Positions 53,116-61,550 of a DNA stretch of 64,000 bases are shown piece after piece. The position numbers were made by a program, and so were the translations under genes. Source of the stretch: Arthrobacter sunyaminii (GTDB lineage Bacteria; Actinomycetota; Actinomycetes; Actinomycetales; Micrococcaceae); contig NZ_CP076456.1 in the NCBI RefSeq assembly GCF_018866305.1, forward strand, positions 1,488,001-1,552,000, in the 5' to 3' direction. Below the pieces are notes generated by a model. That model ran no database searches, was not told the DNA's origin, and saw only the letters and a list, made by a program, of their open reading frames with translations. Within the stretch, counting starts at the first letter, position 1. Each line of letters begins with the position of its first letter.

Positions 53116-54450
53116 TCAGCTAAAGGACTGACGGTGGGCCAGCACTGAGGCAACGTAGCCCCGTGTGTCCTCGAACATGCCGTGGGTCGTCACCGAGTAC
53201 TGGCCCTGGTAGTAAGAGGCCACGGCATTCTCCAGGCTGTCGCTGGTGAGGAGCAGCGAGCGGATGATCGCCACGCCTGCGGTGGCGTTGTCATAGGGGT
53301 CAAGCAGGTTCAACTGGCGGCCCACCAGATCAGAGGCCCAGTCACCGGAGCTGGGAATGACCTGCATGGCACCGATGGCGTTGGCGGGGGAGACTGCCCG
53401 CTGGTCGAAGCCGGACTCCTGGAAGGAAAAGGCCATGGCCAGGGCGGGATCCACGCCCATCTGTACGGCAGTCTGGGCAACAATCTGCTGCATCTCCGCC
53501 TGGCTGGGAACTGCCGTGTTGTTGAGCGCGTGCTTGTTCGCATTGGCGTCCGCAACCACGTGGTCCGGGTAGGTGTAGTGCAGGAAGGTGTTGGGAACCA
53601 GATCCGCAGGAGCGGCTTCCACCGGCGCGCCGGACAGGGTTGTGACCTGACCCCCGGCGGAAAGGGCGACGACGTCGCCCGGGAACAGGACGGTGGAATC
53701 ATCCATGCCGTTGGCGGCCATCAGATCTGTCAGTCCCATGTTGTAGCGGGCGGCGATTCCGGTCAGGGTGTCGCCGGCCTCTACGTTATGGGTTGCGGCC
53801 GGCGCGGCTGCAGCGGCAGGAGCCGCCGAAGTAGCCGTACCGGTGGAAAGGGAGATTTCCTGTCCGGGGCGGATGATGGAGGTCATGGTCAGGCCGTTGG
53901 CTGCCAGGACGCTGTCCAAGCTGACGCCGTGGTCCGCGGCGATGGCGCTGAGGGTGTCACCGGCTTGTACCGTGTACACCGAGGCAGCTGCGGCAGGAGC
54001 TGCAGCAGTGCCCGCTCCCGGGAGCCGCAGTTCTTCGCCGGCGAAGATCAGCGAGCTGCTTTGGAGGTTATTAACCCGCAGCACTTCATCCAGGGACAGG
54101 CCGTAACGGGCCGCAATGGAGCTTACGGTGTCTCCGGCTTCGATGCGGTGGGTAGCCGGGACACTGGACTCGGCCGGAATGGTGAAGGGAATCTGAGTGG
54201 CGAGCTGCGACGGGGCCACAACACCGGCAGTGGTGACGGCGGTCATGTTCTTGATGGCCTGGAGCGGCAGCTGCGGGAAGAGCGCGGCGTCCGGAGCGGC
54301 GGGGACTGCCTGTGCCGGTTCAGCAAGGGCGAGCGCCGACATCATGACCGCGGGAATGGCAGCGGTGGTCACGGCGACACTCAGTTTGCGGGGCATTCCC
54401 CTGGAAGCGGATCGGGGGGAATTGCTTCCCTGAATCGACTGTGCAGTCAT
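53116..54450 (-). CDS. Secreted LysM/lytic transglycosylase protein
   Basis: A 444-residue peptidoglycan enzyme. A secretion signal (KLSVAVTTAAIPAVMMSALALA, cleavage after AQA) is followed by three LysM repeats beginning HRIEAGDTVSSIAARYG, YTVQAGDTLSAIAADHG and HNVEAGDTLTGIAARYN, each 44 or so residues and joined by Ala-rich linkers. The SLT domain has the catalytic Glu in AFSFQESGFDQRAVSPANAIGAMQ in two parts. ATG 54450 with GAGGAA ahead is preferred over 54468. It sits between the kinase and its presumed substrate gene. Confidence 0.87.
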   Translation of the reverse strand: MTAQSIQGSNSPRSASRGMPRKLSVAVTTAAIPAVMMSALALAEPAQAVPAAPDAALFPQLPLQAIKNMTAVTTAGVVAPSQLATQIPFTIPAESSVPATHRIEAGDTVSSIAARYGLSLDEVLRVNNLQSSSLIFAGEELRLPGAGTAAAPAAAASVYTVQAGDTLSAIAADHGVSLDSVLAANGLTMTSIIRPGQEISLSTGTATSAAPAAAAAPAATHNVEAGDTLTGIAARYNMGLTDLMAANGMDDSTVLFPGDVVALSAGGQVTTLSGAPVEAAPADLVPNTFLHYTYPDHVVADANANKHALNNTAVPSQAEMQQIVAQTAVQMGVDPALAMAFSFQESGFDQRAVSPANAIGAMQVIPSSGDWASDLVGRQLNLLDPYDNATAGVAIIRSLLLTSDSLENAVASYYQGQYSVTTHGMFEDTRGYVASVLAHRQSFS

Positions 54451-54506
54451 AAAGGGTTGTTTCCTCATCTGTAAACGGCGCGGCCTCTACCGCAACTCGG
54501 GAAAAG

Positions 54507-54548
54507 CACTGCGTGCAGTGGTGCGAGTGTGACAGAAGTTATTTCTGT
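54507..54548. promoter_or_regulatory. Two dyads in the LysM/Rv2175c-like divergent promoter
   Basis: CACTGC-GT-GCAGTG at 54507-54520 and ACAGAA-GTTAT-TTCTGT at 54532-54548. The second dyad is flanked by direct GTGAC repeats 18 bases apart (54529 and 54547). Candidate binding sites for an unknown regulator. Confidence 0.45.
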
Positions 54549-54671
54549 GACCTAAGCGAATTTACACTACGCAGGCTCAGAGCAGTACCTGAGTACCGGC
54601 TGGGCACCGATTTCGGTTCCACAACGTGTTCCAACTGGCCCGCGGACGGGTTCCCGTGGGAACCTAGGGGA

Positions 54672-55025
54672 GTGACTGAACTCGAGGAACTGGTTTCCGA
54701 CTGGCTGACCCTGCCCGATGTGGCTGAAAAACTGAACGTATCCATTACCAAGGTGCACAGCATGCTCGAAGAGCGTGCGCTGGTGGCCGTACGGCTTGGC
54801 GACCGCAAAATCCGCAGCATCCCCGCCGCGTTCATTGACGACGGCGCTGTCCTGGACAGCCTGAAGGGGACCATCTCCGTGCTGATCGACGCCGGCTACA
54901 ACGACGTCGAAATGGTCCGCTGGCTCTTTACGGCGGATGACTCGCTGCCGGGGCGCCCGGTTGACGCCCTGCGCGAGGGCCGGAAGACGGAAATCCGCCG
55001 CCGCGCCCAGGCCCTGGGCTGGTAA
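54672..55025 (+). CDS. Rv2175c-family DNA-binding protein
   Basis: A 117-residue helix-turn-helix protein. The DNA-binding part is WLTLPDVAEKLNVSITKVHSML (about 9-30), followed by LVAVRLGDRKIRSIPAAFI and a C-terminal helical region that is well conserved in the family. In M. tuberculosis Rv2175c is phosphorylated by PknL, and the pair is adjacent there. GTG 54672 is chosen; the frame is open to 54513. Confidence 0.88.
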   Translation: MTELEELVSDWLTLPDVAEKLNVSITKVHSMLEERALVAVRLGDRKIRSIPAAFIDDGAVLDSLKGTISVLIDAGYNDVEMVRWLFTADDSLPGRPVDALREGRKTEIRRRAQALGW

Positions 55026-55058
55026 TTCGGACGCTGAGCAATATCAGACGCTGAACGA

Positions 55059-55098
55059 CAAACAGCGGCTCCCGTTTTCACACGGGAGCCGCTGTTTG
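55059..55098. terminator. Bidirectional terminator
   Basis: CAAACAGCGGCTCCCGT (55059-55075) pairs exactly with 55082-55098 around TTTCAC, with T's on the plus side. It lies between the Rv2175c-like gene and the convergent prenyl synthase gene. Confidence 0.9.
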
Positions 55099-55168
55099 CT
55101 TAAGTCCCTGTTCCTGATGAACCGGTCTGATCCGGCGCCCTGACCGGGAGGCCGGAGTTCTTCGAAGG

Positions 55169-56278
55169 TCAGGCGGTCCGGGTCACCGCTGCATGTGCCA
55201 ATGAGCGCAGGGCCGCCCGGGTGACATCGTCGACGGGCATCTGATCGAGTGCGTCGAAGGCAGCGTGGGTGTGGCCCTCAATAAGGGTCTCCGTGGCGGC
55301 CAGCGCCCCGGAGTCCTCCATGAGGGTGCGCAGCCGGGCCACGCCGTCGTCATCCAGATCTTCCCTGCCCAAGCCGGACGCAACGGCTTCCTGTGCTGAA
55401 GGCCCGCCCAAAGCCAAGGTGTAGGCGACCAGGACAGTACGCTTGCCCTCCCGCAGGTCATCGCCGGCGGGCTTGCCCGTTTGTGCCGGGTCACCAAAGA
55501 CGCCGAGGACGTCGTCGCGCAGCTGAAACGCTTCCCCCAGCGGCAGCGCGAACCGCGAGTACCAATCCAGCAATTCGGTTGTTGCCCCCGCCAGGGCGCC
55601 GCCCAGGGTCAGAGGATGTTCGGTGGTGTATTTGGCGGATTTGTAGCGCAGGATGTTCCTGGCCCGGACGACGGCGCGCTCGGGCTCGTGCGTGGGCCCG
55701 ACAACTTCCTCGAGGATATCCAGGTACTGGCCGGCCATGACCTCCGTGCGCATCCGGTTGAAAATGCGCCGTGCAGGTGTCCCGTGCGCTGCCTGGGCCC
55801 CCACTGCGGCGAACATTTCCTCGCTCAGCGACAAACACAGGTCGCCGGCCAGAATGGCGGCGGAGGAGCCAAAATGCGTTCCGTCCAGATGCCAGGATGC
55901 ATCGCTGTGGGCCGTGCTGAACCGGCGGTGGACGCTGGGACCGCCCCGCCGGGTGTCGGAACGGTCGATGATGTCATCGTGAATCAGGGCAGCACTCTGG
56001 AACAGTTCCAATGCGACGCCGGAGCGAACCGCCGGCAGGCCGAGTTCGGCTCCGCCGGCACCGCGCCAGCCCCAATAGTTCAGCAATGCCCGCAGGCGCT
56101 TGCCACCCTGGGCCAGCGCCGAGACGGCATCCAGCAGGGGAAGGGATTCCATGGACACTTCCTGGAGCACTGCCTGCTGTTCGGAAAGGAAAGCGTCCAG
56201 TTCCGCACCGAGGTGTTCACGGTACGAGGCCTGTTCCCGGGCTGCGTCACCTTCGGGTGAGGGAATATCTGTTGGCAT
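55169..56278 (-). CDS. Polyprenyl diphosphate synthase (IdsA type)
   Basis: A 369-residue all-helical trans-prenyltransferase making geranylgeranyl or a longer diphosphate. The first aspartate motif is LIHDDIIDRSDTRRG (about 97-111) and the second is LRDDVLGVFGD (about 258). The length and context resemble IdsA2 (Rv2173) beside Rv2175c. Chain length of the product cannot be read from the sequence. It starts 8 bases after the upstream lipoprotein gene. Confidence 0.88.
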   Translation of the reverse strand: MPTDIPSPEGDAAREQASYREHLGAELDAFLSEQQAVLQEVSMESLPLLDAVSALAQGGKRLRALLNYWGWRGAGGAELGLPAVRSGVALELFQSAALIHDDIIDRSDTRRGGPSVHRRFSTAHSDASWHLDGTHFGSSAAILAGDLCLSLSEEMFAAVGAQAAHGTPARRIFNRMRTEVMAGQYLDILEEVVGPTHEPERAVVRARNILRYKSAKYTTEHPLTLGGALAGATTELLDWYSRFALPLGEAFQLRDDVLGVFGDPAQTGKPAGDDLREGKRTVLVAYTLALGGPSAQEAVASGLGREDLDDDGVARLRTLMEDSGALAATETLIEGHTHAAFDALDQMPVDDVTRAALRSLAHAAVTRTA

Positions 56279-56286
56279 GGCCGGGC

Positions 56287-56874
56287 CTACTTGGCTGACT
56301 CGGGGAGTGTGTTAATGCTGGCGGTGTAGAAGAAGCTGCCGTCGCGGGATACCACCGTCACGTTGGCTGTGTCATCACCGCCGGAACGGACAAACTGCTG
56401 CACGGTAGCCGGGTCCTGTACTTCCGGATCGGAGGGCGTGAAGCCCTGCGCGGAGAACGTCTTGGCGTAGAAGGCCAGGATCTCCGCGGTGGAGGAATCC
56501 GTACTGCCGCTCAGCGAAGCGGTGAAGAGGGTGCTGGTCTCCTCGAAGCTGGTGGTCAGCGCCGTGGATCCCGGGAGCAGGGGAATCAGATCCGTGGGAA
56601 AGCCTTCTGCAATAGCCCCGGAGGTGGAGGTTGCTGACGGGGTGGCCGTACTGCCGGCTGACGCGGAGGCCCCGGCAGACGTTGACGGACTGGCCGAGGT
56701 TGACGGACTGGCTGAGGATGACGGGCCGCTTGCCGAGGGGGAGGGCGCCGCGGTTGAAGAGGCCGAAGCGGAAGCAGTGCCGGTTACGGCATCTGTTGTG
56801 TCTGAATCCGAGGTGCAGCCTGCAGCCGTCAGGAGCAGGGCGGCGGCGGTAAGGGCAATCGGGAGCTTTTTCAT
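56287..56874 (-). CDS. Putative lipoprotein with Ser/Ala/Thr-rich linker
   Basis: A 195-residue protein. Signal peptide KKLPIALTAAALLLTAAGC with lipobox TAAGC, then about 65 residues of Ser/Ala/Thr/Pro low complexity (including SPSTSASPSTSA repeats), and a C-terminal alpha/beta domain of about 95 residues with no family I recognise. ATG 56874 is chosen; ATG 56886 is also possible. It precedes the prenyl synthase gene by 8 bases. Confidence 0.75.
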   Translation of the reverse strand: MKKLPIALTAAALLLTAAGCTSDSDTTDAVTGTASASASSTAAPSPSASGPSSSASPSTSASPSTSAGASASAGSTATPSATSTSGAIAEGFPTDLIPLLPGSTALTTSFEETSTLFTASLSGSTDSSTAEILAFYAKTFSAQGFTPSDPEVQDPATVQQFVRSGGDDTANVTVVSRDGSFFYTASINTLPESAK

Positions 56875-56948
56875 GGGTATCCGCATCTGATGGGAGGTCA
56901 GGATCTGGTCCCCAGTCTAGGCGAAGCACAAACGTCGGACCCGTTGTC

Positions 56949-56954
56949 TACCAT
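56949..56954 (+). promoter_or_regulatory. -10 element ahead of dinB, leaderless type
   Basis: TACCAT, six bases before the GTG at 56961. GAAGGA also lies directly before the start, too near to serve well as a ribosome site. Confidence 0.5.
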
Positions 56955-56960
56955 GAAGGA

Positions 56961-58208
56961 GTGAGCAACGGCCCCAGCGAAAACCGCGACTGCACCATCA
57001 TGCACGTGGACATGGATGCCTTCTACGTGTCGGTGGAACTGCTCAAGCGCCCCGAACTGGCCGGCCGTCCCATCATCGTGGGCGGACTGGGCGGCCGCTC
57101 TGTTGTGCTGTCCGCTTCCTATGAAGCGCGCCGCTACGGCGTGCACTCGGCCATGCCTATGTCCCAGGCCTTCCGGCTGTGTCCGCAGGCAGTCATCCTG
57201 GAGCCTCACCATGAGGATTACCGTGATGTATCGGGCCGCCTCATGGCCATCTTCGAATCCATCACGCCGCTGGTGGAACCGCTCAGCGTTGACGAGGCCT
57301 TTTTGGACATCGCCGGTGCCATGCGTCTGCTCGGTCCACCGCGGGCTATCGGAGAGCTGATCCGGAAGCGGGTGGCTTCGGAGCTCGGCATCACTGCCAG
57401 TGTTGGAATTGCTTCCACAAAGTTCGTGGCGAAGATTGCCTCCACCCGCTCCAAGCCGGACGGGCTGCTGCTGATTCCCCGGGATGAAACAGTGGCCTAT
57501 CTCCACACCCTGAACGTCTCGGCTTTGTGGGGTGTCGGGGCAAAAACACGGGAATCGCTGGCACGGGTGGGTATTTCCACCGTGGAGGATGTGGCCCGCA
57601 CACCTGTCAGTGTTCTTAAGCGCCTGCTCGGAGCCACCGGAGAGCATGTGTACGAGCTGGCCTGGGGGAGAGATCCCCGTACGGTCACTCCGGTGCGCCG
57701 GGAGAAGAGCATTGGAGCGGAAGAGACTTTCGCGCGGGACGTGTCCGACGATGAGACGCTGCATACGGAACTGCTGCGCCTGGCACACAAGACGGCAGTA
57801 CGGTTGCGGGCGGCCGGGCTGCAGTGCCGCGCAGTGTCCCTCAAACTGCGCTATGCGGATTTTTCCACGCTGACCAGGACCCGGACCCTCCGGGAACCGG
57901 TGGACAGTGCTCAGTTAATCTATGAAGAGTCGCGGGCACTGCTGGCCGCTTTGGGTCCGCGCCGAATGAGCGTGCGCCTGATAGGCCTGAGGACCGAACG
58001 GCTGGAGCCGGCTGAAGGCGCGGCGGTTCAGCTGACACTGGACGGCCGCGACGACAACTGGCGGTCCGCAGAAGACGCGCTGGACAAAATTAATGCCCGG
58101 TTCGGCGAACTTGGCGTCATGCCTGCCCGGCTTTTGGATCCCGCGCGCCGGGGACGTTCCGGCCGGACTTCGGGCCGGACGGGCCCGCCGCCGGAGGAAA
58201 GCAGCTAA
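56961..58208 (+). CDS. dinB: DNA polymerase IV
   Basis: A 415-residue Y-family translesion polymerase. Catalytic carboxylates are in HVDMDAFYVSVE (about 15-26) and SVDEAFLDIAG (about 113-123), followed by the RSKPDG and helix-hairpin-helix LWGVGAKTRESLARVGI thumb region. Adds error-prone synthesis past lesions. No LexA box of the GAAC-N4-GTTC type is seen upstream, so SOS control is not supported by the sequence. Confidence 0.94.
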   Translation: MSNGPSENRDCTIMHVDMDAFYVSVELLKRPELAGRPIIVGGLGGRSVVLSASYEARRYGVHSAMPMSQAFRLCPQAVILEPHHEDYRDVSGRLMAIFESITPLVEPLSVDEAFLDIAGAMRLLGPPRAIGELIRKRVASELGITASVGIASTKFVAKIASTRSKPDGLLLIPRDETVAYLHTLNVSALWGVGAKTRESLARVGISTVEDVARTPVSVLKRLLGATGEHVYELAWGRDPRTVTPVRREKSIGAEETFARDVSDDETLHTELLRLAHKTAVRLRAAGLQCRAVSLKLRYADFSTLTRTRTLREPVDSAQLIYEESRALLAALGPRRMSVRLIGLRTERLEPAEGAAVQLTLDGRDDNWRSAEDALDKINARFGELGVMPARLLDPARRGRSGRTSGRTGPPPEESS

Positions 58209-58443
58209 GCCCTAGGCGGAATGGATCACGGCAGCGTCCCCACCGCTTTCCCCGGACCACATTGCCACCTATCCTAGAACGTAAGCACAACACGCGTTCT
58301 GCCCGGATTGTCGGTCCAGGTGAACTGCCCGGCCTAACCGGGGGATCACCTAAGGTCTCCGGGACGGCCGGCGGCGGGAACCGCCCCGGCACGGGGATCG
58401 TTGGTTGCTTGACATGGGTATTTCGGACCGCAAGGAGGCAGTA

Positions 58444-58827
58444 ATGGCACTCTCGGAACACGAGCAGCGCTTGCTGGACCAGTTGGAGCAGCAATTACAC
58501 GCCGAGGACCCCAAATTTGCCAATTCCATGGCAACCCCGGCAACCACGGGCATTTCAACCAGGCGGATTGTGCTTGGCGCGCTGGTTGCCATTGCGGGGA
58601 TCGGGCTGCTGCTCGGAGGCGTCGCCTCTGATACGCCGTTCAGCCTCGTTTTGGGCATACTGGGCTTCCTGGTCATGGGTGCGGGGGTTTACTACGCGAC
58701 GACGCGCGGCAAGCGGGCCTCGCAGCCAAACTCGCCGGCACGCAAGAAGGAGCGCGAGACGAGTGCGCCGAAGAACTTTATGAGCAATCTGGAAAACAAA
58801 TGGGATGAGCGCAAGCGAGACCAGTAA
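58444..58827 (+). CDS. DUF3040 membrane protein
   Basis: A 127-residue actinobacterial protein with the family start MALSEHEQRLLDQLEQQLHAEDPKFA split over residues 1-25, two hydrophobic segments (about 36-56 and 60-79), and a basic C-terminal tail. GGAGG lies six bases before the ATG at 58444. Often encoded next to the dcw cluster, as here; the function is unknown. The region 58209-58443 holds no gene I can support; a dyad AGAACG-N13-CGTTCT lies near 58276. Confidence 0.85.
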   Translation: MALSEHEQRLLDQLEQQLHAEDPKFANSMATPATTGISTRRIVLGALVAIAGIGLLLGGVASDTPFSLVLGILGFLVMGAGVYYATTRGKRASQPNSPARKKERETSAPKNFMSNLENKWDERKRDQ

Positions 58828-58881
58828 CCGGCGGGACGGGAGAGTCTGCTCCAATTCGCTCCCCGGGCCGCACGGCTCCAG

Positions 58882-58910
58882 AAAAGACCCGCCCAGGCGG
58901 GTCTTTTTTT
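58882..58910 (+). terminator. Rho-independent terminator after the DUF3040 gene
   Basis: AAAGACCCGCC pairs with GGCGGGTCTTT, followed by seven T's. A clear stop before the dcw cluster. Confidence 0.95.
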
Positions 58911-59036
58911 GTGGCTAAAGGATGAAAGAACCCCGTCCCGGGACGCCCCCGGGCGTCCTGATCCTCCACCGAGCCTGATCCGCGTCATTCTGCGGAAGAA
59001 AAGGTCCGACGCGCCGCAAACCACGTGGCTTGAACG

Positions 59037-59068
59037 TTGACTGTGGAGTGAAGTGGAGTAAAGTGGAG
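59037..59068 (+). promoter_or_regulatory. mraZ promoter with three MraZ boxes
   Basis: TTGACT (59037-59042), 16 bases, TAAAGT (59059-59064). TGGAG occurs at 59044, 59054 and 59064, exactly 10 bases apart, the tandem TGGNG arrangement bound by MraZ. The boxes overlap the promoter, so MraZ probably represses its own cluster. Confidence 0.82.
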
Positions 59069-59141
59069 GCCATAAGAGCGTAGGGGCAGCAAGGCAGGTA
59101 TAGCAGGAGGAACTTCTCCCAATTTGGACAGGTGGTGACTG

Positions 59142-59573
59142 ATGTTCCTCGGGACACATTCACCTCGCCTGGACGAGAAAGGGCGGCTCATTCTGCCGGC
59201 AAAATTCCGCGAGGAACTGGCCGGCGGACTGGTCCTTACCAGGGGGCAGGAACGCTGCATCTACGTTTTTAGCCAGAAAGAGTTTGAACGGGTGCATGAG
59301 CAGATGAGGGAAGCTCCGCTTTCCTCACGCCAGGCACGTGACTACATTCGGGTCTTCCTCTCGGGAGCCTCAGATGAAGTCCCGGACAAGCAGGGCCGGA
59401 TTACCATTCCGCCGGCACTGCGGGCCTACGCCGGACTCGGCCGCGAATTGGCCGTGATCGGAGCAGGGACCAGGGCGGAAATCTGGGACGCCACAGCGTG
59501 GCAGACCTATCTGGAAGAGCAGGAAACGGCGTTCTCGGAAACCGACGAGGACACCATCCCCGGAATCTTCTAG
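59142..59573 (+). CDS. mraZ: Transcriptional regulator MraZ
   Basis: A 143-residue AbrB/SpoVT-type protein with two copies of the fold, marked by [23 protein letters not shown] split at residues 2-25 and [23 protein letters not shown] at about 75-98. It controls the dcw division cluster by binding TGGNG boxes. ATG with AGGTGG upstream; the boxes lie 75-100 bases before it. Confidence 0.95.
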   Translation: MFLGTHSPRLDEKGRLILPAKFREELAGGLVLTRGQERCIYVFSQKEFERVHEQMREAPLSSRQARDYIRVFLSGASDEVPDKQGRITIPPALRAYAGLGRELAVIGAGTRAEIWDATAWQTYLEEQETAFSETDEDTIPGIF

Positions 59574-59807
59574 ACCGCTTGCGCGGTCAATGGCACTACC
59601 CGGCAGACACAGATCCAGCAAACCTAACCAAGTCAACCAACCACCACGCAGGGACCGGATGCAGCGGTTTCTTGCATGAGATCTCCAGCCGCCCCGCAAG
59701 GCCGGCACCTGACTTCACTTCCCCGGAGCCAGGCGCCGCAGCGTGAGGCGCGGATGGGGGTCTGATTCAAGAACTACGCCGCCGTCCCGGACGCGGAAGG
59801 ACAGCAG
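59574..59807 (+). ncRNA. Leader between mraZ and rsmH; possible mraW RNA motif
   Basis: A 234-base non-coding gap inside the operon. It holds a hairpin GCGCC-N9-GGCGC (59733-59751) within a CCCC...GGGGG enclosure (59721-59760). An actinobacterial mraW RNA motif is known upstream of this gene; I cannot verify a match by eye. Confidence 0.35.
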
Positions 59808-60806
59808 ATGAGCGAAGAACGCCCTACCGAGGAACGGCATGTTCCGGTGCTGCGTGACCGCTGCATTAATTTGCTGGCGCCTGCCATCGAAAAAGCCGTG
59901 GCGGACCACGGCAGCGCCGTGGTGGTGGACGCAACCCTGGGTATGGGCGGACACACCGAAGCCATGCTGGCACGCTTCCCGCAGCTGCATGTGATCGGCA
60001 TTGACCGGGACCAGCAGGCACTGGCGCTGGCCGGAGCGCGCCTGGCGCCCTTCGAAGACCGCATCGATCTGGTGCACGCCGTGTACGACGAAATCGCCGA
60101 CGTCGTCCGCGATTTGGGTTTTACCGGAATCGACGGAGCGCTCTTCGACCTCGGAGTGTCCTCACTTCAGCTCGATGAACGGGACAGGGGATTCGCCTAC
60201 TCCTACGACGCACCGCTGGACATGCGGATGGACACCAGCCGCGGGCGCACCGCGGCTGACATCGTTAACAGCTACAGCGAAGCGGATCTGGTTTCCATCA
60301 TCCGCAAGTGGGGTGAGGAAAAATTCGCCGGCCGCATTGCCTCGGCGATCGTTTCCACGCGCGCCGGCAAGCCCTTCACCACCACGGGGGAATTGGTCGA
60401 TGCCATCCGTACCGTGGTGCCTGCCGGTGCGGCACGCACCGGGGGACATCCCGCAAAGCGGACCTTCCAGGCGCTGCGGATCGAGGTCAACGAAGAGCTG
60501 GACGTCCTGGAACGTGCCATTCCCGCTTCGCTCTCGGTCCTGAACCTCGGGGGCCGGGTGGTGGTCATGTCCTACCACTCGCTGGAAGACAAGATCGTGA
60601 AAGGTGTCTTCGCGGCCGGTGCCCGGTCCTCCGCACCCAAGGGATTCCCGGTGGAACTGGAACAGCACAAGGCGCAGCTGTTGCGGCTGACCAAGGGGAC
60701 TGAAGTTCCCACCGACGAAGAAATTGCCGAAAATCCCCGTGCTGCCTCCGCGAAGCTGCGGGCCGTGGAACGGATTCGCATCGCTACCGACGGGGCAGAT
60801 TCATGA
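59808..60806 (+). CDS. rsmH: 16S rRNA (cytosine(1402)-N4)-methyltransferase
   Basis: A 332-residue SAM-dependent methyltransferase acting on 16S rRNA. SAM motif [16 protein letters not shown] (about 38-53), then [19 protein letters not shown] and PLDMRMD in the family's conserved order, and [23 protein letters not shown] precedes the ATG. It overlaps ftsL by 4 bases. Confidence 0.97.
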   Translation: MSEERPTEERHVPVLRDRCINLLAPAIEKAVADHGSAVVVDATLGMGGHTEAMLARFPQLHVIGIDRDQQALALAGARLAPFEDRIDLVHAVYDEIADVVRDLGFTGIDGALFDLGVSSLQLDERDRGFAYSYDAPLDMRMDTSRGRTAADIVNSYSEADLVSIIRKWGEEKFAGRIASAIVSTRAGKPFTTTGELVDAIRTVVPAGAARTGGHPAKRTFQALRIEVNEELDVLERAIPASLSVLNLGGRVVVMSYHSLEDKIVKGVFAAGARSSAPKGFPVELEQHKAQLLRLTKGTEVPTDEEIAENPRAASAKLRAVERIRIATDGADS

Positions 60807-61516
60807 CGCAGGTACAGACCCGGCCCCATGCAGAGAGCGCCGCACACCGCCGGACCACGCACGGCAACACCGCCAGGGCTCTGGACTGGAGCCCGGTACC
60901 GGTTCGTCCGGCAGCCACCCCCGCCCCGCGCCGGAGGACTCCGCTGTCAGTGGTGCCCGCAGTGCGGCGCCGCCGCCGGGCCCCCGTTGTCATTTTCTGT
61001 TTCATTGCGCTCATCCTTGGATTGGGAGCAGTCCTGCTGCTGAACATCTCGGTTTCCAGCGGCCAGTACCAACTGGTCCAGCTGCAGAACGAGCGCACGG
61101 AACTTGCCCAGCGCAACGAGGCATTGACCCAGCAGCTGGAGAACCATCAGGCTCCCCAGGTACTGGCAGCCGAAGCCGCTGAACTGGGGATGGTGACTTC
61201 GTCCACGTTTGGAAGCATTGATTTGCAGACGCTGGCTGTGACAGGGGATCCCGTCCCGGCTGAGGAAGTCGAAGCACTGCCGGCCCTCATTCCCGCCCCC
61301 AATGTGCTGACGCAGCCGGTTGCCCCGGCCGTGACGACCGCGGAGGAAGAGGCGGCACCAGTGGCCGAGTCGGCAAGGGCGGCCGAAGAACGGGAAATGG
61401 CTGGAGCAGAATCGACGGCCGCCGGAGAAGCTGAAGCGGAACCGGCGCCCGCATTACAGGAAGCGGATCTGAACGGCGGAACCATTCCGGTTCCGGTCCA
61501 GAGAAGCGGACAATAG
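60803..61516 (+). CDS. ftsL: FtsL-like divisome protein
   Basis: A 237-residue bitopic membrane protein. About 65 basic/Pro-rich cytoplasmic residues lead to one membrane segment ([19 protein letters not shown]) and a leucine-zipper coiled coil ([21 protein letters not shown]). The C-terminal 90 residues are Ala/Glu/Pro-rich and not conserved. Identity rests on position between rsmH and ftsI and on this topology, since FtsL is poorly conserved. ATGA overlap with rsmH. Confidence 0.85.
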   Translation: MTQVQTRPHAESAAHRRTTHGNTARALDWSPVPVRPAATPAPRRRTPLSVVPAVRRRRRAPVVIFCFIALILGLGAVLLLNISVSSGQYQLVQLQNERTELAQRNEALTQQLENHQAPQVLAAEAAELGMVTSSTFGSIDLQTLAVTGDPVPAEEVEALPALIPAPNVLTQPVAPAVTTAEEEAAPVAESARAAEEREMAGAESTAAGEAEAEPAPALQEADLNGGTIPVPVQRSGQ

Positions 61517-61550
61517 GTTTAGATTTACTAGGCAGTGACGAGGATACGTT

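Noticed and set aside
54451..54671. c-di-AMP (ydaO) riboswitch ahead of the LysM gene
   Set aside because: Such RNAs often precede actinobacterial wall hydrolases, but the conserved pseudoknot and GGGGA-type elements were not found.
56900..56960. LexA/SOS box upstream of dinB
   Set aside because: No GAAC-N4-GTTC-like sequence. The AGAACG-N13-CGTTCT dyad near 58276 is downstream of dinB and has the wrong spacing.
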